Part shown: positions 31,287-41,979 of the stretch, piece after piece
Layout of the letters: every line of letters begins with the position of its first letter
Position numbering within the stretch: the stretch's first letter is position 1
Source: Ganoderma boninense
Taxonomy: Eukaryota > Basidiomycota > Agaricomycetes > Polyporales > Polyporaceae
Length of the DNA: 64,000 nucleotides
Direction: 5' to 3'
Assembly: GCA_002900995.3 (NCBI GenBank)
Contig: CM035311.1
Location: 124,001 to 188,000 of the forward strand
Notes under the pieces: generated by a model
The model's database searches: none
What the model saw: only the letters and a program-made list of their open reading frames with translations
Told to the model about the DNA's origin: nothing
Translations under genes and position numbers: made by a program

Positions 31287-33566
31287 ATGGATGAGTACCA
31301 GGCCATTGCATACTCTTGCTTCGCTGCGATTATCGGTATCTATGCCATGAGATGGTACAATAATCCTGTGAGCACATCATGCACTTCATAATATGCACCG
31401 AGACTCACCTCTATCTGCAGCTTCGGACGGTTCCCACTGTCGGAGGTTCCTCCCTTCCGGGACTATCTTACCTTGGCGCGTTGCGCATGCGGAGCGACTG
31501 CAGGGACCTCCTAGAGGAGGGGTACCGCAAGGCACGTGTTGGTTCTTCAGTTGGTTTTTGGCACCCATACTCATGGGATGCTGTCGCAGTATCAAAACTC
31601 AGCATTCAAGGTCGCTGTCCTGGACAACTGGATGGTCTTGGTTTCGGGACGGAAGATGGTCGAGGAGCTCCGGAAACGTGGAGATGAACTATCCAGCCGG
31701 AGTGGATCTCAAGAGGCGCGTCTCCCTTCCTTTCCAGAGACAGCACTGCTGACTAGGTCTATTGTACGGTCACCACAGATGCTACAGTTAGCGTATACGT
31801 TTGATCGTGCCGTCGTTGAGGACTGCTACCACACGGATGTCATCAAAGAGAACTTCACGCGAAAGCTTCCGGCCATGCTCCCGGACATCATCGACGAGGT
31901 CGCCGTCGCTGTCAAGGACCATATCACCGCTAACGAGAACGGTACGCTGCTTCGCGGTCAGTTTTCGTTGCAAGAATCAACGCAATCGTGTTTCAGAGTG
32001 GACCAGTATCGAAATTATGCCAGCACTGCAAAGGATCGTCGCTCGTGCTAGCAGCCGAGCATTCGTCGGCCTCCCCTTGTGTGAGCATCTCTGGCCCTCC
32101 TGAAAATATTCCTACATCACTGATTTCCGCTCTTCGCAAAGGTCGCAATGATGAATACCTCGCCCTCGTGCTTGATTTCGCAACGGGCACAGCCAAGAGC
32201 GCGTTCATTCTTCGCCTCTTCCCCCATTTTCTCAAACCGTAAGCTTTGGGTGCTTCATTGGCACGCACAGTGGCACGCTCATAAACCCACGCGCAGTCTC
32301 GTCGCCCTACTCATCAACCCGATATACGTCACGGGCGACACCAAGCGTGCCTTAGCGTATCTCCGTCCGATAATCGAGGAGCGTCAGCGGGCGATGGCCG
32401 AACTCGGGGAGGGATGGGACGACAAGCCGGTGAGCAAGACTTCCGCCCCTACGATATAGACTTCACAATAACGGTGGGTGAGTCGCTACAGAGCGACCTT
32501 CTGCAGTTATTGCTGGACAAGGCCGCGACTAGGAACGAATCGACGTTCGCCATCTCGCAACGGCTGCTCGCCATGAACCTTGCCGCCATCCAAACTTCGT
32601 CAGAGGTGAGTCCTGCCGTCGGCGTCTAGAGCCGAGCCCGACGGCAACTTGAACCTCCCCCTTCACCCTCACCGACCTTTCAGACCATCACGCACGCACT
32701 CTACCACCTCGCGGAGAAGCCTGAGCTCGTCGCGGCCCTCAGAGAAGAAATAGAGACAGTCACCGCAGCCGAGGGCTGGACTCCCGCCGCGCTGGGCAAC
32801 ATGTGGAAGCTCGACAGCCTCCTGCGCGAAACGTTGCGCTACTACGGCCTCGGCCTCTGTGAGCACAGTCCCCTCCCCGTCCATCCATCGGGTTCCGCTC
32901 GCACCGTGACGCGGCGCAACGTACTGACGTGAACCCTCCTTTCGCCGCCCGCGCCGCTATGACATTGACTACGACAAATACTTACGACTGTGGCTTCGTA
33001 GTTTCGATGGTCAGGCTCGCGATGAAGGACCTCGTGCTCTCGGACGGGACGCGCATCCCGCAGGGCACGCTCGTCGCCGCGTCGGCGTACGCGATGCACC
33101 ACGACCCGGAGATCCTCGCGGATGCGAGCACGTTCGACGCGTTCCGGTACGCCAGCATGCGCGGCGCCGCTGCGGGGGCGGGGGCGGACGCGGGGGCGCG
33201 GAACCAGTTCACGAGCACGTCGCCCGAGTACATCCCCTTCGGCCACGGGCAGCATGCATGGTGCGTACCCTTCCTTGCTGTCTCTGTCTCCGTCTCTGCA
33301 TTTTTCTCGGCTGCGCGTTCCACCTTCCCCGCCCTCACCCCTTCTCACGTCGTGCTGACAACGACGTGACTGGCAGCCCAGGGAGGTACTTCGCAGCGAA
33401 CGAGCTCAAGACGATCCTCGCTCGCCTCATCCTCGACTATGACGTGAAGCTCGGCGGGGACGGTGCGCGCCCCCCTGCGGTCCACTTCGCGATGCACGTC
33501 ATGCCCGCGCTGCGAGGGCGCGTCCTGTTCAGGAAGCGCATGCTGGGAGGTTCAAGTTCCGTTTGA
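31287..33566 (+). CDS. Cytochrome P450 copy 3 (intact)
   Basis: Endoplasmic-reticulum heme-thiolate monooxygenase. The start ATG opens MDEYQAIAYSCFAAIIG (anchor), then LRTVPTVGGSSLPGLSYLGA, AFKVAVLDNWMVLVSGRKM and FVGLPLC. The I helix is NLAAIQTSSE, where most P450s have AGxDT. The K helix is LDSLLRETLRYYG (ExxR). FDAFRYASM leads to the heme loop, spliced as FGHGQHA-C-PGRYFAA. The tail ends MLGGSSSV. About ten introns of 55-110 nt are needed and all have usable borders; the ones at 31532-31589 and 31716-31778 have GC donors. A Gly/Ala insert (AAAGAGADAGA) before QFTSTSPEY is specific to this copy. Substrate unknown; the CYP family number cannot be set from sequence reading alone. Confidence 0.85.
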
Positions 33567-33861
33567 GGTTTGAATTTGAACTTGGAGGGAGGAGAGGGGC
33601 CGCTGGCATTGCCGGAGGTCTACCAATATTCGAGGCCGCTGTGCGGCGGGATGGTCTGCGTGATGGAGTGCTGCGAGTCGAGCGCTATGCGCACACACGA
33701 GGGCTGTACGATAGGGCAACAAGAAGTTTGTATCAGGAGGAATGACATCCGAATCATAAACATGTTCTATGCGTGAGGGATGTTGAAATCCAGTACATGT
33801 CTTTTCAAAACGCGAAACAAGGAATTTATGTCAGGTCCAGAACCGAGTGGGAACAGCGCCC

Positions 33862-35167
33862 TCAGATCGTGAACATGAGCGTGTTGTACCCGAGCTGGTC
33901 GAACCCCCCGCTCGTCGTCCCGTAGTACCCTCCTCCACCGTCAGCACCTCCCCCGTCGCTCCTCACCAGCTCCGCGTACTCCGTCGTGTACGTCGCGTTC
34001 ATCCCCTCGATCTTCACGTAGTGGTTGTACAGCAGGTCCCAGATCGGCCGGATGCTGCCCCGCGACCCGCTGCTGATCTCCGTCTGCGTCACGTCGCTGT
34101 TGACGTACGTCGTGTACTGCACGTCGTTGCCGAGGTTGTACTTTGCGACGTACTCTGCCCCGGCGAGGATGCGCGCGTTCTGGTACATGAAGAGGTTAAT
34201 GCCCTGGTTGTATGCCGTCTGCGCGATGACGCCCAGGAGGCCGATGTCGAGCGTGGTGTGGCCTTGGTCACGGCCGCTCTGCGGTGTAGACGAGCTGTTC
34301 AGTATCGACACGTCGGTATGGAAGGTTAGCGGAGATGCTCACCTCTTGGACTTGGCCGGTGCCGTCGTCGTACAGGATCCAGATGGCCTTGTCGATCGCG
34401 CCGTTCCCCGCGCCGTTATAGAAGTAATCGACAGCCTCGTCGAATATCGTCTGGTTGTCCGCGATGACCCCCGTAGAGATCATCGTCGCCCTGTACAGCA
34501 CGCACAACCAGGACAAGTCAGCACGCTAATATACAACGGAGCCCATCGAGACCACCTACAAGTTGCACAGGTCCCAGTTCGCCCAGTAGTGGTCCACCTT
34601 CGCCCCGTTGTGCTTCTCGAAGAACAGGTGGTTCATCGGGTAGAACACGTTCACCAGCAGATCCACCAGCGCAGTCATGTTCGCGTCCGTGAACCCCTCG
34701 AAGTCCCGCAGGATCTCCCCCGCGTTCGCCAGCTGGTACCCGTACAGCCCCGACGCGAGGTACTTGTCCGAGTTCCCCGAGATCTCCTTCATCGTGCTCG
34801 TCCACCCGTTCACGATCCTCGCCGCCGCGTCCCCGTACGCCGCCTCGCCCGTCACGCGCCACCGGATCGCAAGCGCATACGCCGCCGCCGCGTCGCTGTA
34901 CATGTTCACGTAGTCCTGGTCGCACGACGCCGGCTTGCCGCGGCACAGGATCTCGGCCGGGTGCGCGGTGTAGCTCGGCTGCGCGTAGTTGCTGCTGATG
35001 AGCTTGTTCCAGCCCGTGAGCCACGGCTCTGCGCTCGCGTTGACCTTGGCGGCGACGCGGGTGAGGTCGGCGTCCGTGTGCAGCAGGCCGGGGTGGACGA
35101 AGGCCGCTGAGACGGCGGAGATGGAGACCGCAGCAGTGACGAAGGGAAGGAGGTGGGAGAGCTTCAT
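33862..35167 (-). CDS. Secreted alginate-lyase-like polysaccharide lyase
   Basis: Begins MKLSHLLPFVTAAVSISAVS, a typical signal peptide, then AFVHPGLLHTDADLTRV. The alpha/alpha-toroid alginate lyase domain (Pfam Alginate_lyase type) includes SAEPWLTGWNKL, DYVNMYSDAAAAYALAIRW, FEGFTDANMTALVDLLVN and KVDHYWANWDLCNL in exon 1. Exon 2 (about 34345-34490) has GVIADNQTIFDEAVDYF. Exon 3 (33862 to about 34276) has SGRDQGHTTLDIGLLGVIAQ. The HYWANWD and GRDQGH...D blocks are the catalytic face of the family. Such enzymes in wood-decay fungi are thought to act on uronic-acid-containing glycans. An upstream Met at 35287 was rejected because it places the signal peptide inside the protein. Confidence 0.82.
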
Positions 35168-35589
35168 GCTGGAATGCCGGTGTGGACCTCGAGTTCGACT
35201 TGGGTCGGAGGTTGGGGTGTACAGCAGCCTGTGGACCGGTCTTTTATACAGCAATGTGGCCGGGGCTGCAATAGCGATTACCTTCACGCTCCGGTAAGTC
35301 TGACAACGGCTGTGGGACTTGGTGGTTCCCTCGCTCGAGGTTCAACCGTTCGCAGGAGCGGAAAAATCGAAGACCCCCTCATCTTCCTAAATCTTCTGCG
35401 AGCGGGGAACAGGCACCGTGTGAGCAAGAAACAAGCACCTATGACACAACTGGAGCTCTCGAACGTACCGGATGGGGGATCAGCCCGTCCCGGCCCGCAC
35501 ATCTCGTCCTGCTGAAGGAGTTGGAAAAGGGACCCAGTCCTCGATGTTCGCGGAGCGCGTGCCGGCAGGCGCAAAAGAAGGTCTCAGGC

Positions 35590-38270
35590 CTCGCATTACC
35601 GACACGCGTGACCGACGGACGTGCATCGGAGCGGCCATCTTACATACAGGCTGAAAGGTTCTTGGTGTTGACGGGTATCTTAATATCGCTAAGAGCGTGA
35701 TCCGCAAGCTTCTTTCATTTTGTTGCTTCAATCGACCGCAACCGACGGGGTGGTTCGGGGGGCCACTTGCCAGGGGTTGAAGCTAGCGTTGAAGCCTCGG
35801 ACGGCGCGGCTGTTCCACATGCACGCTTGCGGGATTGATTGGGAGAGACGCAACCGACGGCTCAGCGTCGAGCGAGCTATCTCGAAGTCAGAACAGACCC
35901 GGCCCGCGTTATCGCAAAAGGCGAAACCTACTACCTGATGCTCCCTTGCTCGCGTTGCCTCGTTGAAGACGAAAATACGCATGCCATAACAAATCCAAAG
36001 CTGTGGGCATCGATCAGAATCGCGACACGGCAGGACATACTCCAAAGGTGCCGCATACCTTGCGACCTTTTTTCAGTAGCCGTGAGCGACTCTGGACCAA
36101 AGCCCAACCCCCTGCCTAACGCGACGCCACGACTGCGGGCCGAGCCCTCGCGTTCTAGGCGGAAACACCATTGGCGAGGCCATGGCCGTTGGAGCGGACG
36201 ACGCTCCCCGGGGTCCTGGGTACATCGGCAATATCAATGCGACAAGCGAGAGGAGGTTTGCTTAGATAGTTTCCGAATCCTGCTGGCCTCTACTATTAGC
36301 TCTTACAAACCTTACGGCAGACGGAACGCTCACCCATTACGGAAACGAACCACACCGTTCGTGCTCTTTTTCCCTGAGATAGACTGGGCCCTGTCGCTCC
36401 GGAGACACCTCCATGACGCATGGGAGGTCGGACGGCAGTGCATGTCTCTTCGCTTCGTCAGAGATCTTGAGCATCCCTCTGGGGCGGGAAAGGACGTTTA
36501 GGGTGGAGCCGCCTGAGCGGCAAGGCACCAATGTCGACATCGTCGGGGTGCTACGCTTGAAGGATGCGGCCGTTCTAACTGCATATGTCTGGAGGTCAGA
36601 GAGTGTCGAACAAGATGCCCTGGCAGGAAACCGTACGGGATCGGCTCCAATGACGGTGGAATCCTGGTTTCACCCCGTCTTGATTGCCCGAGGTCAGCTG
36701 GTATTCGCGCCTCGACCAAGTTACCCGAGGCTCAGGACCGCCGTGAGGCTATCGCATCAACCGCGACGATGCGACAGCCTAAATGATCCCCGGGCCGGCG
36801 GTGTACTCGTGGACGAGGGGATTCTTGATCTTCGGTGAAGTAATAGCAGGAACGTGCTGAGCGCACGCGAATCTCGTGGCGTGTATGAGTTTCCACTCAG
36901 GTTGCGGTATTGATGGATATCAGGGACAATGCTCTCAGGCGTCTCAGGCTACGGCGAAGGTATTAGCCACACCTGCAAACGGCGTCAAGGAATTGGAATC
37001 CAGCGACACAAGGTCAGACGGTCCTGGTGTGAGTTTTACCTAGACTCGAGCACGGCCGACACGCATGACCCGCGGACGTGAGTCGAAGCGGCATCTTAGA
37101 CACAGGCTGAAAGGTACTTCGTGTTGACGGGTCCTTTAACCTCGCTAAGGCCATCATGATCCGCAAGGTTCTTTCATTTTCGTTGTGCTTTTTTTTGGTC
37201 GCAACCAATGTCTTGGTTCGAGCGATCACTTGCCAGGGGTAGAAGCTCCGGCTCCCCGTGGATGCCCCACATGCGAGTTCGTGGGCTAGATTGGGAGGGA
37301 CGCAACCGACGGCTGAGTGTCAAGCGAGCTCTCTCGAAGTCAGAGCCTGGACCGCGTTAGGGCAAAAGGCAGATCCTACAAATCGGTGGTCCCTGTCTCG
37401 CACCGTCTCGTTGATAACGAAGTGAGGAGGAAGATAAGAAATTAGAAGCTGTGGGTACCGATCAGGCTCGCGACGCAGCAAGACAAATCCAAGGACGCCA
37501 CGTACCCTCGTCCAGGGTTTGACCTATCCTCAGTAGATATGGACGAGTCTGGATCGTATTCTAAGCCGGAAAACCATTAGTGAGGTAAGTGCCGTTGGAG
37601 TAGACGATGCTCTCCGACCTCTTGGGTACGTCGGCAATGCGATCAGCTGCTCACCTAGTTCCGAATGCTGCTAACCTCGAATATTAGCTGTTACAAACCT
37701 TACGGCAGACGGAACGCTCACCCATCGTGGACACGAATCACGCCGTTGCGGCTCCCTCAGGCGGAGCAATAGACCAAGTCCTGTCGATCAGAAGCCAGCA
37801 GAGAGCGGGTCACGAAGCGTGCTTCCAAGCACAAGGAGACCTTCATGACGCATGGCAAGCCGAACGGCAGTGCTCGCCTCCGCGTCAGCGACCTTGAGCA
37901 TCCCCTGGGGGCGGGGCAGGGGCGGGGGACGGAAAAAGACGTCGGGGGTGTAGTCGCCTGAGCAGCAAGCCGTCAACGCGTCAACGTTGAGATTGTCGGG
38001 GTATGGAAGGGCACAGCAGGTGTCTGGCGGTCAGAGAGAGATGCTCTGGCAGGAAACCGTGCTAGATCGACTCCAACAACGGTGGAACCCATGTTGCGCT
38101 TCTCCTCGATTCGATTGCGCGAGATAAGCCGGGCCCGGGAGTCGTGCACCCCATGGCTATGAGAGCACTGACGTTCCTCGAGGACGGCCTGCTGACGCCG
38201 TTGATGCGACAGACTCAGCGATCTCCGGCCGGTGGTGGAGGGGATTCTTGATCTTCGGTGACGCGACGGG
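35590..38270. repeat. Diverged tandem duplication, about 1.4 kb x 2, non-coding
   Basis: Unit 1 (about 35590-36840) and unit 2 (about 37050-38270) share ordered blocks: ACACAGGCTGAAAGGTAC or its variant at 35645 and 37100; GACGCAACCGACGGCT at 35848 and 37299; CTTACGGCAGACGGAACGCT at 36312 and 37701; CTGGCAGGAAACCGT at 36619 and 38048. No frame is conserved between the units. Confidence 0.6.
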
Positions 38271-38990
38271 AGAGCCTGAGATGTGTTGATAGCGCGAGGG
38301 TATCACGGCACATATGCGTTTCAACTGACATTACGGTATTAATCAGGGATAATGTCATCAGCTGTCTTGCTTTGAGAACGATTAGCCACACCTGCGATCG
38401 TCATCTGAGGCATTCAGCCGCGATAACTTGAAGTTAGACAGTGACTGTGTGAGCCCTGGTCCTGCGCATGTGCGACTCCTGCGAGTCCAATGCAGTCTCA
38501 CCACTCACGAGGGACTTGTCGAAAAAGAGCGGACATGACAGAAGGCTGTGGGCGGCGGTAGTAGTGCTACATAGTCGGGGCTGCGTGGCACCGCTGTGCC
38601 ACCTCGCCATTAGCGCTTCGAGCGGCAATGTCCGATTATGAAACCCATATTTGAACTCAGAAAGGCAGGTGTCGACTCCGCTTCAAGCTCGCTTTCTACT
38701 GCCGATAGTAGAAGACATACCGGCGGGACCCGACGTCCCAATCGCTCTGGTAGCAGCATTGCTATGCTCGTACAAATCTCAGCTGTTCTCTATATCCTCA
38801 GGAGGCTCGGAAGTAGCGATGGTATGCCGCACGTAACCTGCAGCCTGCTTGCCGTAGTACCTAGCTAGAAATGCCTCCCTCTCGGATCAGCCTCAACCCC
38901 CAGCCTTCCCCTTCACCTTAGGACTCCCACATCTATGCTCGTAAATACTGTCGTATGCTGTCCCCATCCACACGCAACGCGTTACACCGC
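38250..38990 (+). pseudogene. Orphan P450 upstream block and promoter without its gene
   Basis: 38250-38900 resembles 24600-25800. 38922-38960 matches the P450 core promoter (CTCCCACATCTATGCTC, then GTAAATAC in place of ATAAATAC). After about 38990 the similarity stops and Hsp20 promoter sequence begins. It marks a fourth, lost P450 unit. Confidence 0.5.
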
Positions 38991-39240
38991 CCGACGCAAA
39001 GAACCGTTGGGAGGGGCGCTGGACGCCGAGACACCCGGTCCGCGCCGGAGTTACGTTTTTTGTTCCACTTCCTATTCCGCCACTCAGCGCCTCGTCTGCG
39101 GGCGCTCGTTCTCGATTGTTCTCGTAAACTCGCGTCCGAACCATGACATGGGTGCTTTGTCGCCCAAACTATCTCGCCCTTTCATTTCGTCATCGCACTA
39201 GAAAAGTCTCGTTTTTACGGGCCTCGATGGCCAACATGCG

Positions 39241-39247
39241 TATAAGG
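39241..39247 (+). promoter_or_regulatory. Hsp20-1 TATA box
   Basis: TATAAGG lies 126 bp before the ATG at 39367 but only 21 bp before an earlier in-frame ATG at 39262. This favours the downstream start. Several TTC/GAA triplets upstream could belong to heat-shock elements, and AGGGG (about 39012) fits a stress-response element. Confidence 0.5.
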
Positions 39248-39366
39248 ACTCTCGGAGAGCCATGTCGCCCTCGTTCAACATTATCAACGACCTCGCCAGC
39301 CAAACAACCACCCGCCTGCCCGCAGCTTATCCTCTCAGCACACTCCATAATCCATTCGCAGACGAA

Positions 39367-39954
39367 ATGTCCCTGCTCAACTTCTTCACCAACGACGGCC
39401 CCTTCTCCGACTTTGACCGCCTCTTTGACGACGCCTTCGCTCGTCGTGCCCAGAACGGTGGCGGGCCAGTGCAGCCTCAGGGCAGCATCACGGTGCCGCG
39501 TGTTCTCCGCCCGAGGTGAGTCTTTACGCTCGCTCAGATCTCCTTCTTCCTCGTATTGACACGATATCCCAGGATAGACGTTCACGAGGACAAGGAAAAG
39601 AACCTCGTGACCGCGACGTTCGAGCTCCCGGGCTTGAACAAGGAGAACGTCGCCATCGACGTGCACAACAACGTCCTCACCGTCTCCGGCGAGTCCAAGT
39701 TCGAGTCGGAGAACAACGACAACGGATACCTCCTCCGCGAGCGTCGCTTTGGCCGCTTCTCGCGCTCGGTCCCTGTCCCCGAGGGTGTCAAGGTACGCAC
39801 TTGACTTCTTCCCGTACGTTCCACCTTGGTCGATCGACTGACTTGTGTTTGCCAGGCCGGGGAGATCAAGGCCTCGATGGAGAACGGCGTCCTGACGGTC
39901 ACCTACCCCCGCGCGGCCCCCGAGCAGGCCCCCAAGAAGATCACGATCTCCTGA
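39367..39954 (+). CDS. Small heat shock protein Hsp20, copy 1
   Basis: ATP-independent cytosolic chaperone that holds unfolding proteins in oligomers. Starts MSLLNFFTNDGPFSDFDRLF, the common N-terminus of basidiomycete Hsp20. The alpha-crystallin domain spans exons 2 and 3: DVHEDKEKNLVTATFELPGL, NVLTVSGES, YLLRERRFGRFSRSV, and the signature GVLTVTYPR, ending KKITIS. Two introns (about 39515-39571 and 39793-39855). The in-frame ATG at 39262 would add 35 residues, but it is only 21 bp from the TATA box, and the third paralog starts at the equivalent of 39367. The extension remains possible, as it stays in frame in copy 2. Confidence 0.88.
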
Positions 39955-40325
39955 CGGAACCCGCATTCTTCTCTCTGCCCTGAATCCCCTGATTGCGCCT
40001 CACTGTCGAATTGGTTGAATCACGGTGTATCCATAATCAATTGTATTTTTTGTTCTATATTGTGACTAGATGAAAAGGCTCCGAGTCCCCAGCACTCCCG
40101 CTGATGCTCGAGCATATTCGTGTCCAGATGGCAGGGCTGCGTCTCGACAACAACAGGAGAATACATTGTACATGATGCTGTCGCTGACCGTGAATGTCTG
40201 ATAGTCAAATGTAAGCTGAGAAAAATATATGTGGCCATGTACATCGTTACAGTCCCGCAACGTCCGAGTCCGAGTCCTCCACGACTTGCAGTACTAGCGG
40301 ACAAAGCAACACACAGTTCTGGGGC
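39955..40325. other. 3' flank, nothing recognised
   Basis: Space between the converging Hsp20-1 and DUF6533-2 genes. Likely untranslated ends of both. Confidence 0.4.
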
Positions 40326-41979
40326 CTAGAGTTGCTCCGCGGCCGCAAAGCTGTCGTTGTTGTAGTCAACGCTCTGCCCCATAATGCTAGGCTCTAACAG
40401 CTCCCCAATGGATCCAACAACTCGATCGAACTGTACCAGAGAGACGCTCTGGCTCGCCGCGGTGGACCCGGGGCCAGATGTGGATTGTTTAGCTTCTTGA
40501 AGATTCATCATGAAGCGGGAGATGAGGATGGACGATAGTCTAGTGGAGGTTTCGGCATGCTTCAAGGTGGTATACAGATGGATTGATTGTATAACTTGGA
40601 CGACGCACGGTTCAGAGAATTGAGTGATGTAGCTCAACCCGTCATTGTCCAGAGAGAGGAGTACCTAAAAGCGCGCGACATGCTATCAGTAAATTCCAAG
40701 CGGGCCTCGTCGCAAGCTATAGCTAGACTCACAGGACTCGTCGAGAAAGCCACCTGCAGTACATTCATCGACACCATGACACTAGCAAATTTGAAGGCAT
40801 GTCATGCACTGTTGTGTGGTCGAGGAGCACATCACTCACATGAAGTATAAGGTGCCATCTCGTAGCAAAAGGCTAGAGAACGTTGGGCGAGTGTCGTCGA
40901 GCGCACTGCGTGACGCAGTAGCTAGTATTCTGTACGTCGCCATCCAAGTGACAATGATCACTATGAGGTCAGCCGCAATCAGGGGAACTCGGCTGATGAA
41001 AGCGACTGCAAGAGGATCAGTAACTGGCATTCAGAGCCCCTTTGAAGTATAAATCTCACATCTAAACGTTGCAATGTCAGTTCTGCGCATAGTGTCCCGA
41101 ATCGGAACGTGAGCTCACTTGAAGTACAGCGCGGAAGACAGGCCCTCCAGTTCTCGCAGGCAACCAAAAATCGGGTCGTTGACGAAGGTCATCCAATGCC
41201 AGGTGGCCTTCCCGAACCAATGAGCGATCATAAATCAGGACACAGAGGAGTCAGGATCTTGGCATACAAAGTTGACCGTAAGGGGTGCCAGAGATAGCAC
41301 GAAGACCACAGGTGGGAGGAACCAGTTTCCGCCAGTCAAAGCGAAGACACGGAGGGCTGAAAAGCCTTTAAAGCATGTGAGCTACGAGATAAGATCGGAT
41401 CGGATGGCGAAGCGTAATTACCGGCCCAAGGAATGTAATCCAAAATAATAAGAGTTCGCCATGTGTACGTGTATGGTCCGCCGCATCTGGCATCAGTAGT
41501 CCTTGGCATTAGAGAAGCGCACTGGCACGCTTCATGCATGAACATCCCAAGACGTACGCCTGCAATCTTCGTCAGCTATAATATCAGAGCGGACAAAGGG
41601 ACACAGACGTACGGATATAGAATAAGAGCCCAGGCAAAACAGAACATACAAGAGCCTCATGTAACGGTTCAGGAAGAAGAAAATGGAAGCGCCAGTGACC
41701 TTCCTCCCCCAAAACAGCTGAACCTCGGTGCCGAAAGTTATGAGATATTCGAATATGACAAGCGCTATACGGATGCCGACGCATGGTCAGCAAGAGGTGC
41801 CATAAGCATTGAACGACGACAAGCAAACTGGTAAACGCACTTGAGGCGCCCGTAAAGATGTAATTGTCGGTCGCCCTGGTGCATGTCATGTCAGCCAGTC
41901 AGCGGCGGCGAACTCAGAGGGCGAATGCTCACTCGTAGCCAAGTTGCCCAATCACCGCCGCCGGGTCTAGTGAAGCCAT
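40326..41979 (-). CDS. DUF6533-domain multi-pass membrane protein, copy 2
   Basis: Starts MASLDPAAVIGQLGYE. After a phase-2 intron it reads ATDNYIFTGASS, then ALVIFEYLITFGTEVQLFW and GRKVTGASIFFFLNRYM, the full DUF6533 signature. Later exons include ISRVPLIAADLIVIIVTWMA and PTFSSLLLRDGTLYFM, the family's RDGTLYF block. The last exon reads ILISRFMMNLQEAKQ and VQFDRVVGSIGELL before the stop at 40326. The domain order is complete and seven membrane segments are likely. The role of the family is unknown; receptor-like functions have been suggested only from topology. About 30% similar by eye to the copy at 5500-7310. Confidence 0.78.

Larger units (their letters stand above)
39029..39954 (+). repeat. 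Inverted-duplicate arm 1 (Hsp20-1 with promoter)
   Basis: Nearly identical, in opposite orientation, to 57963-58874. It covers about 330 bp of promoter and the whole gene. Confidence 0.85.

Noticed and set aside
35839..36501. 220-codon frame on the plus strand
   Set aside because: Its frame is not kept in the duplicate at 37300-38000 and it shows no domain.
39262..39366. N-terminal extension of Hsp20-1 (MSPSFNIINDLAS)
   Set aside because: The ATG lies 21 bp from the TATA box and the third paralog has no such extension; treated as leader, though it stays in frame in copies 1 and 2.
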